Assembly (NCBI GenBank): GCA_927911695.1
Contig: CAKMQO010000052.1
Span: forward strand, 1-5,142
DNA: 5,142 nucleotides
Direction: 5' to 3'
From: an uncultured Gemella sp.
Lineage (GTDB): Bacteria; Bacillota; Bacilli; Staphylococcales; Gemellaceae
Shown here: piece after piece, positions 1 through 5,142 of the stretch
Layout: every line of letters begins with the position of its first letter
Position numbering within the stretch: position 1 is the first letter of the stretch
Made by a program: the position numbers and the translations under genes
The notes under the pieces: generated by a model
Told to the model about the DNA's origin: nothing
What the model saw: only the letters and a program-made list of their open reading frames with translations
The model's database searches: none

Positions 1-576
1 GAGTTAGAAAAATTTGCCGAAGAGAATAGAGTTCCAATTATCGATAAAATCGGGATAAGATTTTTAATTCAAATGCTGAAAGTAAAGAAAGCTAAGAATT
101 TATTGGAAATAGGAACAGCAATTGGATACACATCTATTAAATTAGCTGAAAAAATAGGATGTAATGTCACAACTATTGAGCGTGATGATAAGATGTATAA
201 CCAAGCAAAAAACAATATTGAAAAGAGAAATCTAACTGATAAAATAACATTACTTCATGCTGATGCATTAGAACTTCAAGATGAAGTAGTGACAAATGCA
301 CCTTATGATGTAGTTTTCATCGATGGTGCTAAAAGTCAAAGTAGAAAGTTTTTTGAATTATATGAACCATATTTTGCTGAAGATGTTGTAGTTATTACGG
401 ATAATGTACTATTCAAGGGGATGGTTGCAGATCCAAGTATTATTAAGCATAGTAGAGATTTAAAACAACTTTCTAGAAAAATTAATAATTACAATGAATG
501 GTTATTAAAACATGAAAACTATGAGAGTGTAATATTGCCATTTGGAGATGGGATAACTATAACAACGAGAAAATAA
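1..576 (+). CDS. trmR: tRNA 5-hydroxyuridine(34) methyltransferase TrmR (YrrM), 5'-truncated by window edge
   Basis: This is a SAM-dependent class I O-methyltransferase that, in B. subtilis, methylates 5-hydroxyuridine at tRNA wobble position 34 to 5-methoxyuridine. The reading frame is open from base 1, giving 191 visible residues. By comparison with the roughly 217-residue family, about 25 N-terminal residues lie outside the window, so the internal ATG at 73 is not the start. Visible motifs, numbered from base 1: SAM-binding motif I LLEIGTAIGYTS (34-45); an acidic residue after strand 2 in TIERD (58-62), expected to bind the ribose; FIDGAK (106-111) and ITDNVLFKG (132-140), whose Asp and Asp-Asn are the expected divalent metal ligands of this family. 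The residues KHENYESVILPFGDGI near the end are also typical. It lies upstream of trhP1/trhP2, which make its substrate; that conserved context separates it from catechol-type O-methyltransferases. Function is inferred from family and synteny; the fold assignment is very secure. Confidence 0.92.
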   Translation, partial: ELEKFAEENRVPIIDKIGIRFLIQMLKVKKAKNLLEIGTAIGYTSIKLAEKIGCNVTTIERDDKMYNQAKNNIEKRNLTDKITLLHADALELQDEVVTNAPYDVVFIDGAKSQSRKFFELYEPYFAEDVVVITDNVLFKGMVADPSIIKHSRDLKQLSRKINNYNEWLLKHENYESVILPFGDGITITTRK

Positions 577-590
577 AGAGGTACTAACTT

Positions 591-1016
591 ATGAAAAAGT
601 TCAATATTTTTCTAATTATATATTTTATAATGTTTTTTCTACTATTTATTGCAAATACAATAATAGAAACTATGACAGAGTATAGTTTAATAATAGTTTA
701 TTATCCCTACTTTTATTATCTAGCAGTAGTATTAGTATTAGTAAAATTTTGGGAACTATTATTTAAATGGATGATTAGAGATGAAGAACAAGATTCTATA
801 GTTATGGGTCTGTTTAAGGGGGTTACTCTTGTGTTTAGTTTTTTTGCTACTTTATTTATACTTCTTATTGTAGGACTAGCTTGTGGTTCAACATCATCTG
901 AAAAATATGAAGATTTAGATTTACGAGCGTATGCTTCGCCTAATAAGTTAAATAAGACTGAGTATATAGTAAGAGAAAGAGGAGTTCTTGCAGCAACAAC
1001 AATTTTTTTATCATGA
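591..1016 (+). CDS. Small three-helix membrane protein of unknown function, probably frameshifted near its 3' end
   Basis: I do not recognise a named family. The 141-residue product has three hydrophobic helices at about residues 4-25, 32-57 and 71-97, with a charged loop (RDEEQD, 63-68) between the second and third. A short hydrophilic tail follows, SEKYEDLDLRAYASPNK. Cys98 sits at the end of helix 3 (GLAC-GSTSS), which looks lipobox-like but is far too internal to be a signal peptide. The start is supported by AGAGG at 577-581, nine bases before the ATG and just after the trmR stop. The tail resembles small Firmicute exported proteins in which SPN is followed by a conserved stretch. Here the frame ends in a non-conserved-looking GVLAATTIFLS, while a plausible continuation runs in another frame to 1071 (separate entry). 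It is not part of the usual yrrM-yrrN-yrrO order and was probably inserted in this lineage. The ORF and topology are well supported; function is unknown. Confidence 0.7.
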   Translation: MKKFNIFLIIYFIMFFLLFIANTIIETMTEYSLIIVYYPYFYYLAVVLVLVKFWELLFKWMIRDEEQDSIVMGLFKGVTLVFSFFATLFILLIVGLACGSTSSEKYEDLDLRAYASPNKLNKTEYIVRERGVLAATTIFLS

Positions 1017-1071
1017 AAGACATAATTTATTTTTAATGAAGAAAAAAGAGAGTTATTCTCATAAAATTTAA
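982..1071 (+). other. Likely out-of-frame C-terminal continuation of the small membrane protein gene
   Basis: Reading from GAG at 982 in the frame one base later than the 591-1016 gene gives 29 codons before TAA at 1069-1071. The encoded peptide begins EFLQQQQFFYHERHNLFLMKKK. It has the aromatic and basic pattern seen after SPN-type tails in small Firmicute envelope proteins, which the in-frame end GVLAATTIFLS lacks. Removing one base in the purine-rich stretch at about 971-984 would join the two parts into a protein of about 159 residues. The joined gene would end 18 bases before trhP1 and would include nothing of its ribosome binding site (AGAGG, 1078-1082). This is inferred from reading frame and a remembered family pattern, not from an alignment. 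Confidence 0.45.
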
Positions 1072-1089
1072 TTAACGAGAGGATTTAAA

Positions 1090-2016
1090 ATGACAGTAGA
1101 GTTAGTTGTAACACCGAAAAGTATTGATCATATTTATGAACTGATAAATGTAGGAGCTGATAGTTTCATTATTGGTGAAGAAAAATATGGATTACGTCTT
1201 GCTGGTGAATTTAAAAGAGAAGAATTAAAGAAGGCTATCGAGATTATTCACCAAGCTGGGAAAAAAGCCTATGTAAGTGTTAATGCGATTTTCCATAATG
1301 AACATATAGACGATCTAGTTGATTATTTACATTATCTATCAACGTTAAATGTAGATGCGTTAATATATGGAGAACCAACAATCATTACTATCTTAAGAGA
1401 AGAAAATCTTGATTTTAAACTTCAATGGGATCCACATACATTAGCTACGAACTCTTTCTCATGTAATTATTGGGGCAAACGTGGAGCATATAGAACTTGT
1501 CTATCAAAAGAATTAACTATTGATGAAATTCTTGAAATTACAGGAAAAAGTGAATATGAGATTGAAGTGCAAGTTCAGGGGATGCTTTGTATGTTCCAAT
1601 CTGTAAGGAAATTAGTGGATAACTATTTTATGTATAGTGGTAAAGAGAAGTATATTGAAGAATATAGTAATTCTAAAAAACTATTCCTATATAGTCAAGA
1701 TAGAAATGAACGATATCCAATTTTTGAGGATTCGAATGGGACACACATTATGAGTGCAAATGATATTTGTGCTATTGAAGAATTAGATCGTCTAATTGAA
1801 GCGGGAGTATCTGCATTCAAAATTGAGGGTGTTTTAAAAGATGAAGATTACATTACAGAAGTAGTAACGATTTATCGTGATGCTATAGATCTTTATTATG
1901 AAGATAAAGATGCATATGAAGATGAAAAACAAGATTTCTATAATGATATAGAGAGAATTAAACCGAAATATAGAGAAGTTGACTTAGGGTTCTTCTATAA
2001 GAAAACTATGTACTAA
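1090..2016 (+). CDS. trhP1: U32-family tRNA hydroxylation protein TrhP1 (YrrN)
   Basis: This is a U32 'collagenase-like peptidase' family protein of 308 residues, the usual YrrN size. In B. subtilis the yrrN/yrrO pair is required for the prephenate-dependent pathway to 5-hydroxyuridine at tRNA position 34, so the peptidase name is historical. The barrel starts with GADSFIIGEEKYGLRLAGEF (22-41), the counterpart of [16 protein letters not shown] in trhP2, and shares the later elements GTHIMSANDICAIEEL (217-232) and AGVSAFKIEGVLK (238-250). At the U32 signature (159-177, EVQVQGMLCMFQSVRKLVD) only Cys167 remains. The other cysteines present in trhP2 are missing, so this paralogue probably cannot hold the same iron-sulphur cluster and may act as a partner subunit. 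The start is set by AGAGG at 1078-1082, seven bases before the ATG, and by a natural family N-terminus. No truncation is seen. Confidence 0.92.
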   Translation: MTVELVVTPKSIDHIYELINVGADSFIIGEEKYGLRLAGEFKREELKKAIEIIHQAGKKAYVSVNAIFHNEHIDDLVDYLHYLSTLNVDALIYGEPTIITILREENLDFKLQWDPHTLATNSFSCNYWGKRGAYRTCLSKELTIDEILEITGKSEYEIEVQVQGMLCMFQSVRKLVDNYFMYSGKEKYIEEYSNSKKLFLYSQDRNERYPIFEDSNGTHIMSANDICAIEELDRLIEAGVSAFKIEGVLKDEDYITEVVTIYRDAIDLYYEDKDAYEDEKQDFYNDIERIKPKYREVDLGFFYKKTMY

Positions 2017-2030
2017 TTATATTTTAAATT

Positions 2031-2059
2031 TTGAAAAAGGGTAAGGTTTCCTAGATAAA
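2031..2059 (+). promoter_or_regulatory. Possible sigma-A-type promoter upstream of trhP2 (weak)
   Basis: TTGAAA at 2031-2036 matches five of six bases of the -35 consensus. GATAAA at 2054-2059 lies 17 bases downstream but matches only four of six bases of the -10 consensus. Transcription from here would start near 2066 and give trhP2 a leader of about 50 bases. The 98-base trhP1-trhP2 gap is wider than the spacing elsewhere in the cluster, leaving room for a promoter. A/T-rich sequence yields such matches by chance, so this is only a candidate. Confidence 0.28.
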
Positions 2060-2077
2060 AAACCTAATAAAAAAGAC

Positions 2078-2117
2078 AAGGAGGATGGGTCATACTTGAA
2101 TGTGACCTTAACTTATG
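2078..2117 (+). promoter_or_regulatory. Split ribosome binding site of trhP2, with a hairpin filling the spacer
   Basis: A near-perfect Shine-Dalgarno, AAGGAGG (2078-2084), is separated from the trhP2 ATG (2115) by 30 bases, far beyond the normal 5-10. The spacer can fold into a hairpin: GGGUCAUA (2087-2094) pairs with UGUGACCU (2101-2108), eight pairs including two G-U, around the loop CUUGAA (2095-2100). Two unpaired bases precede the stem and six follow it, so folding would leave an effective spacing of about eight bases. Every closer start fails: ATG 2085 gives M-G-H-T-stop, ATG 2100 is followed directly by TGA, and TAA at 2109 blocks upstream extension in the trhP2 frame. No Shine-Dalgarno lies nearer to 2115. 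The pairing and spacing are directly visible; the role in initiation is inferred. Confidence 0.6.
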
Positions 2118-3386
2118 GCGATACCAAATATTTCAGAAATTATAGACGGCAAGAGAATAATAACAAAGAAACCAGAATTACTGCTTCCAGCAGGGAATTT
2201 AGAAAAATTAAAAATAGCTATTCATTACGGAGCAGATGCTGTGTTCTTAGGAGGGCAGGAGTTTGGGCTTCGTAGTAATGCGGATAACTTTACAATTGAA
2301 GAGATTAAAGAAGGTTGTGAATTTGCAGCAAAATATGGAGCTGATATTTATGTTACAGCGAACATTATTGCGCACGATGAGAACTTTGAAGGATTAGATG
2401 AATTCTTAATGGCACTTCAAGATGCAGGAGTAAGAGGAATTATCGTAGCGGATCCATATATCATTGAAAGATGTAAAGCTGTAGCTCCAAAAGTAGAGGT
2501 ACATATCAGTACACAACAATCAATTTCAAACTATAAGGAAGTTAGATATTGGGAAAGCGAAGGAGTGCACCGCGTAGTATTAGCTCGTGAAACAGGATAT
2601 GAAGAAATTAAAGAAATTCGTGAAAAAACAGATGTAGAGATTGAGATGTTTGTTCACGGTGCAATGTGTATAGCGTATTCTGGACGTTGTACATTAAGTA
2701 ACTACATGACAGCTCGTGATAGTAACCGTGGAGGGTGTTGTCAATCATGTCGTTGGAATTATGACCTTTATGATGAAGGAACTGATGAAGATACTAAATT
2801 ATTCGATGAAGGTGCAAATCCTTATGCGATGAGTCCAAAAGATTTAACATTAATTGAAGCAGTACCTGAGATTATTGAATTGGGTATTGATTCGTTAAAA
2901 GTTGAAGGACGTATGAAATCTATTCACTATGTAGCAACAGTTGCAAGTGTATATAGAAAACTAATCGATGATTATTGTGCAGATCCAGATAATTTTGAGA
3001 TGACACCAGAATATAAATTAGAATTATATAAATGTGCTAACCGTGATACTGCGATGTCATTCTTCTATGAGATTCCTAAGTATTCTGAACAAATGTTTGG
3101 AAATGAAGGAAGTAAGAAAACAAACTATGATTTCGTTGGGCAAGTTCTTCACTATGATGAAGAAACTCAAATTGCAACAATTCAACAACGTAATTTCTTT
3201 AAAACTGGTCAGGAAGTTGAATTTTTTGGACCAGAGATTGATACATTTAGACAAGTTATCGGAGAAATTTATGATGAAGATGGTGAATTGCTAGATGCAG
3301 CAAGACATCCACTTCAAATTATTAGAACAAAATTAGACTCTAGAGTATTTAAAAGCAATATGATGCGAAAGGAAATGGGACGCTAA
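2115..3386 (+). CDS. trhP2: U32-family prephenate-dependent tRNA uridine(34) hydroxylation protein TrhP2 (YrrO)
   Basis: This 423-residue protein is full length for YrrO and the likely catalytic, iron-sulphur partner of TrhP1 in forming 5-hydroxyuridine at tRNA position 34. The barrel begins at [26 protein letters not shown] (18-43). The U32 signature E-x-F-x2-G-A-M-C-x4-G-x-C-x-L-S is perfect at residues 177-195, with Cys185 and Cys192. Cys208, Cys209 and Cys212 follow in GGCCQSC and provide the remaining candidate cluster ligands. [11 protein letters not shown] (259-269) is the conserved end of the core. The C-terminal part from about residue 337 ([14 protein letters not shown]...) is the small beta-rich domain absent from TrhP1. 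ATG 2115 is the only reasonable in-frame start because TAA and TGA lie just upstream, but its Shine-Dalgarno is displaced (see the split site). An alternative is a one-base indel near 2112-2115 joining TTG 2096 to this frame. The stop overlaps the udk start by one base. Confidence 0.94.
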   Translation: MAIPNISEIIDGKRIITKKPELLLPAGNLEKLKIAIHYGADAVFLGGQEFGLRSNADNFTIEEIKEGCEFAAKYGADIYVTANIIAHDENFEGLDEFLMALQDAGVRGIIVADPYIIERCKAVAPKVEVHISTQQSISNYKEVRYWESEGVHRVVLARETGYEEIKEIREKTDVEIEMFVHGAMCIAYSGRCTLSNYMTARDSNRGGCCQSCRWNYDLYDEGTDEDTKLFDEGANPYAMSPKDLTLIEAVPEIIELGIDSLKVEGRMKSIHYVATVASVYRKLIDDYCADPDNFEMTPEYKLELYKCANRDTAMSFFYEIPKYSEQMFGNEGSKKTNYDFVGQVLHYDEETQIATIQQRNFFKTGQEVEFFGPEIDTFRQVIGEIYDEDGELLDAARHPLQIIRTKLDSRVFKSNMMRKEMGR

Positions 3387-4012
3387 TGGCTACAGATAGA
3401 CCAAAAATTATCGGTATTGTTGGAGGAAGCGGTAGTGGTAAAACTACTGTTACAAAAAGAATTATAGACGAGTTAACTCAAGATAAAGTTGCTTTAATTG
3501 AGCAGGATTATTACTACAAAGATCAAAGTCATATGACAATGGATGAAAGAGTTAAAACAAACTATGATCACCCTAGTGCATTTGATAACGAGTTACTTTA
3601 CAATCATTTATTAGAGTTAATCGAAGGGAAAGCTGTTGAATTACCTGTATATGATTATGTAAATCATACTCGTAGTAAAGAACAAAAACACCAAGAACCT
3701 AAAGATGTAATTATTATCGAAGGTATGTTTGGTCTTTATTCAGAGAAACTACGTGAATTAATGGATATTAAGATTTTCGTTGATACACCGAGTGATCTAC
3801 GTATTTTACGAAGATTATTACGTGATATTAATGAGCGTGGAAGAACTGTAGAATCAGTAATAAATCAATATTTAGTGTCAGTTAGACCTATGCATGAAAA
3901 GTATATTAAACCAACTAAACAATATGCTGATATTATTGTTCCTGATGGTGGATATAATGATATAGCGATTGATATTTTAATAACAAAAATCAAATCGCTA
4001 CTAGCAAAATAA
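3386..4012 (+). CDS. udk: Uridine kinase (pyrimidine salvage)
   Basis: The enzyme phosphorylates uridine and cytidine to UMP and CMP with ATP or GTP in the cytoplasm (EC 2.7.1.48). The 208-residue product matches the family length. Motifs: Walker A GGSGSGKT (13-20); QDYYYKDQ (40-47) with the nucleoside-binding Asp; NYDHPSAFD (59-67); YDYVNHTR (89-96); EGMFGLY (112-118), where many homologues have [20 protein letters not shown] (131-143); the arginine-rich lid [13 protein letters not shown] (142-153); and [19 protein letters not shown] (171-189). The ATG at 3386 shares its A with the trhP2 stop (TAATG), so translation is probably coupled. A weak AGGA lies at 3370-3373, twelve bases upstream. 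The trhP2-udk junction is also conserved in B. subtilis. Nothing is missing from the active site. Confidence 0.96.
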   Translation: MATDRPKIIGIVGGSGSGKTTVTKRIIDELTQDKVALIEQDYYYKDQSHMTMDERVKTNYDHPSAFDNELLYNHLLELIEGKAVELPVYDYVNHTRSKEQKHQEPKDVIIIEGMFGLYSEKLRELMDIKIFVDTPSDLRILRRLLRDINERGRTVESVINQYLVSVRPMHEKYIKPTKQYADIIVPDGGYNDIAIDILITKIKSLLAK

Positions 4013-4030
4013 TAAAAAAAACGATATAAT
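4002..4030 (+). promoter_or_regulatory. Candidate sigma-A promoter for greA (perfect -10, poor -35)
   Basis: TATAAT at 4025-4030 is a perfect -10 hexamer in the udk-greA gap, placing a transcription start near 4037, about 24 bases before the greA ATG. The -35 position 17 bases upstream reads TAGCAA (4002-4007), matching only three of six bases, and no TG extends the -10. Activity would therefore probably be modest. It would allow greA and mtnN to be expressed separately from the tRNA-modification genes. Confidence 0.45.
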
Positions 4031-4060
4031 ATAGAGTAGACTAAAAAAAGGAGTATCACT

Positions 4061-4550
4061 ATGGCTTTAGAAGAAAAATTAGAATATCAAATGACCCAAG
4101 AAGGTTATGACAAACTTGTTGAAGAATTAGAACACTATAAAAAGTAAAAACGTCCAGAAGTAATTGAAAAAATTAAAAATTGCACGTAGTTTCGGGGACT
4201 TATCTGAGAACTCAGAGTACGATGCAGCAAAAGATGAACAAGGATTTATCGAGCAAAGAATTTTAGAGATGGAACAAATGATTCGTTATGCTGTTATTAT
4301 CGAATTAGATGAAAAATCAAGTACAATTCGTTTAGGTAACAAAGTAACTTATCAAGAACTACCAGATGGTTTAACAGAAACTTACAAAATTGTAGGTAGT
4401 GCTGAGGCTAACCCATTTGAATTCAAAATTTCAAATGAATCTCCAGTAGCTCAAGCTTTATTAGGAAAAGAAGTTGGGGATGTAGCAAAAGTTTCATTAC
4501 CAACAGGTCCAGAAGATTCAATGGATATCAAGATTTTAGCGGTAGAATAG
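4061..4550 (+). pseudogene. greA: Transcription elongation factor GreA, interrupted by a one-base frameshift
   Basis: GreA enters the RNA polymerase secondary channel and stimulates cleavage of backtracked transcripts. The gene starts at ATG 4061 with AGGAG (4049-4053) seven bases upstream. The first frame encodes MALEEKLEYQMTQEGYDKLV and continues through [11 protein letters not shown] (residues 29-39), then NCT and TAG at 4187-4189, a 42-residue product. The family sequence resumes one frame over as [20 protein letters not shown] and runs to TAG at 4548-4550. One A too many, in the A6 run 4167-4172 or the A5 run 4175-4179, explains this; corrected, the protein has 162 residues, normal for GreA. 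Asp46 and Glu49 (GDLSEN), the acidic coiled-coil tip that positions magnesium, are encoded after the shift, as is the FKBP-like C-terminal domain. A restart at TTG 4164 would lack the first coiled-coil helix. A sequencing error, a real mutation or recoding are all possible. Identity is certain; its functional state is not. Confidence 0.92.
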
Positions 4551-4554
4551 TACT

Positions 4555-5142
4555 ATGATAGCATTAATCGGTGCAATGCCAGAAGAAGTGGCTATAATAA
4601 AAGAAAAGATAGAAGATTTACAAGAAAAGAAAATAGCACATGTAACATTTTATGAAGGTAAATATGAAGGACGCAATATTGTGCTTATGTTAAGTTTACC
4701 AGGGAAGGTGAATGCGGCTATTGCTACAACTCTATTACTAGATCACTATAAACCAGAGTATGTGATTAATATAGGTGCATGTGGTGCCTTACAAGGTGAT
4801 ATGGAAATTGGGGACATGATCGTTGCTACAGAAGTAAGACATTTTGATGTTGATGCAACAGAGTTTGGCTATGAAATTGGTCAAGTGCCACAAATGCCAG
4901 CGGCATATAAGAGTGATGAAGAATTACAAAAATTAGCTTCAGAGATAAGCTTACCAGATCATAAAATCCACTTTGGGTTAGTGGGGACATCCGATTCTTT
5001 TATCTCTAATAAAGAGTTGAAAAAAGGAATATTGAAAAACTTTCCTAATATGCAAGTAGTTGAGATGGAAGCAGCAGCAATTGCTCAAACTTGTTACCAA
5101 TTTGGAACAAAATTTATAGTTTGCCGTAGTGTAAGTGATAAG
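4555..5142 (+). CDS. mtnN: 5'-methylthioadenosine/S-adenosylhomocysteine nucleosidase (Pfs), 3'-truncated by window edge
   Basis: MtnN hydrolyses 5'-methylthioadenosine and S-adenosylhomocysteine to adenine plus the thioribose product, clearing the inhibitor made by SAM-dependent methyltransferases and feeding methionine salvage and LuxS. The 196 visible residues (about 85% of the usual 230) are open to the window end. Catalytic residues are all present: Glu11 in GAMPEEV, Glu172 in VVEMEAAAIA (Met171 contacts ribose) and Asp195 in SVSD. TEVRHFDVDATEFGYEIGQVP (92-112) is typical. Three pocket segments differ from the common forms: SLPGK (47-51) for SGIGK, GACGA (74-78) for GSAGG, and TSDSF (145-149) for SGDAF/TGDSF. 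The start follows the greA stop by four bases and matches family N-termini, but its Shine-Dalgarno is weak (GGTAG, 4541-4545), suggesting coupling to greA translation. The family assignment is secure; altered specificity is only a possibility. Confidence 0.94.
   Translation, partial: MIALIGAMPEEVAIIKEKIEDLQEKKIAHVTFYEGKYEGRNIVLMLSLPGKVNAAIATTLLLDHYKPEYVINIGACGALQGDMEIGDMIVATEVRHFDVDATEFGYEIGQVPQMPAAYKSDEELQKLASEISLPDHKIHFGLVGTSDSFISNKELKKGILKNFPNMQVVEMEAAAIAQTCYQFGTKFIVCRSVSDK

Noticed and set aside
862..899. Lipoprotein signal (GLAC then GSTSS) in the small membrane protein
   Set aside because: Cys98 follows a third transmembrane helix rather than an N-terminal signal peptide, so lipoprotein processing is not expected from this position.
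1021..1026. CATAAT as a -10 box for a trhP1 promoter
   Set aside because: No acceptable -35 hexamer lies 16-18 bases upstream, and the surrounding sequence is A/T-rich enough to give the match by chance.
1048..1060. GAGA/TCTC inverted repeat before trhP1 as a terminator
   Set aside because: The stem is only four pairs with no following U-run, and it lies in the likely continued coding frame of the upstream gene.
2044..2065. AGGTTT...AAACCT hairpin after trhP1 as an intrinsic terminator
   Set aside because: The stem is six A/T-rich pairs with a 10-base loop and is followed by A-rich rather than T-rich sequence, so termination on the + strand is unlikely.
2085..2105. Leader peptide genes ahead of trhP2 (M-G-H-T and ATG-TGA)
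   Set aside because: The ATG at 2085 abuts the Shine-Dalgarno with no spacing, and the ATG at 2100 is an immediate start-stop. Neither is a convincing peptide gene, though the second may matter to initiation.
3034..3294. Open frames on both strands inside trhP2 (about 86 and 65 codons)
   Set aside because: They lie wholly within the conserved trhP2 frame, have no ribosome binding site or recognisable motif, and look like by-products of A/T-rich coding sequence.
3865..4059. Minus-strand 64-codon open frame over the udk 3' end
   Set aside because: It is antisense to conserved udk codons, and its hydrophobic character follows from the complement of an A-rich region. No supporting start signals were seen.

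Overview
The window is a compact, one-directional (+ strand) chromosomal segment from a low-G+C Firmicute of the Bacillales. A/T-rich codon use, AGGAG-type ribosome binding sites and the gene order point there. The order trmR (yrrM) - trhP1 (yrrN) - trhP2 (yrrO) - udk - greA - mtnN is close to the Bacillus subtilis and Staphylococcus arrangement. Gemella or a relative is my guess from the overall look; the sequence alone does not settle the genus.

Layout: bases 1-576 hold the 3' part of trmR, a tRNA wobble-uridine methyltransferase whose start lies outside the window. Bases 591-1016 hold a small three-helix membrane protein that interrupts the usual gene order and probably carries a frameshift near its end; its C-terminus appears to continue in another frame to 1071. 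Bases 1090-2016 (trhP1) and 2115-3386 (trhP2) are paired U32-family proteins. udk (3386-4012) overlaps trhP2 by one base. A candidate promoter precedes greA (4061-4550), which is broken by one extra A between 4167 and 4179. mtnN starts at 4555 and runs off the right edge.

How the genes work together: TrhP1/TrhP2 are linked to prephenate-dependent hydroxylation of uridine 34 (ho5U), and TrmR methylates ho5U to 5-methoxyuridine (mo5U) with S-adenosylmethionine. The first half of the window is therefore a complete mo5U34 tRNA-modification cluster. MtnN removes S-adenosylhomocysteine, the by-product of such methylations. Udk (pyrimidine salvage) and GreA (rescue of backtracked RNA polymerase) are housekeeping neighbours.

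The most interesting points are: (1) the trhP2 translation start, where a strong Shine-Dalgarno lies 30 bases before the ATG but an 8-bp hairpin exactly fills the gap and would restore an 8-base spacing; (2) two apparent single-base frameshifts, in greA and in the small membrane gene; (3) a divergent substrate pocket in MtnN. I found no mobile element, CRISPR array, RNA gene or convincing terminator. No gene-free stretch exceeds 100 bases.
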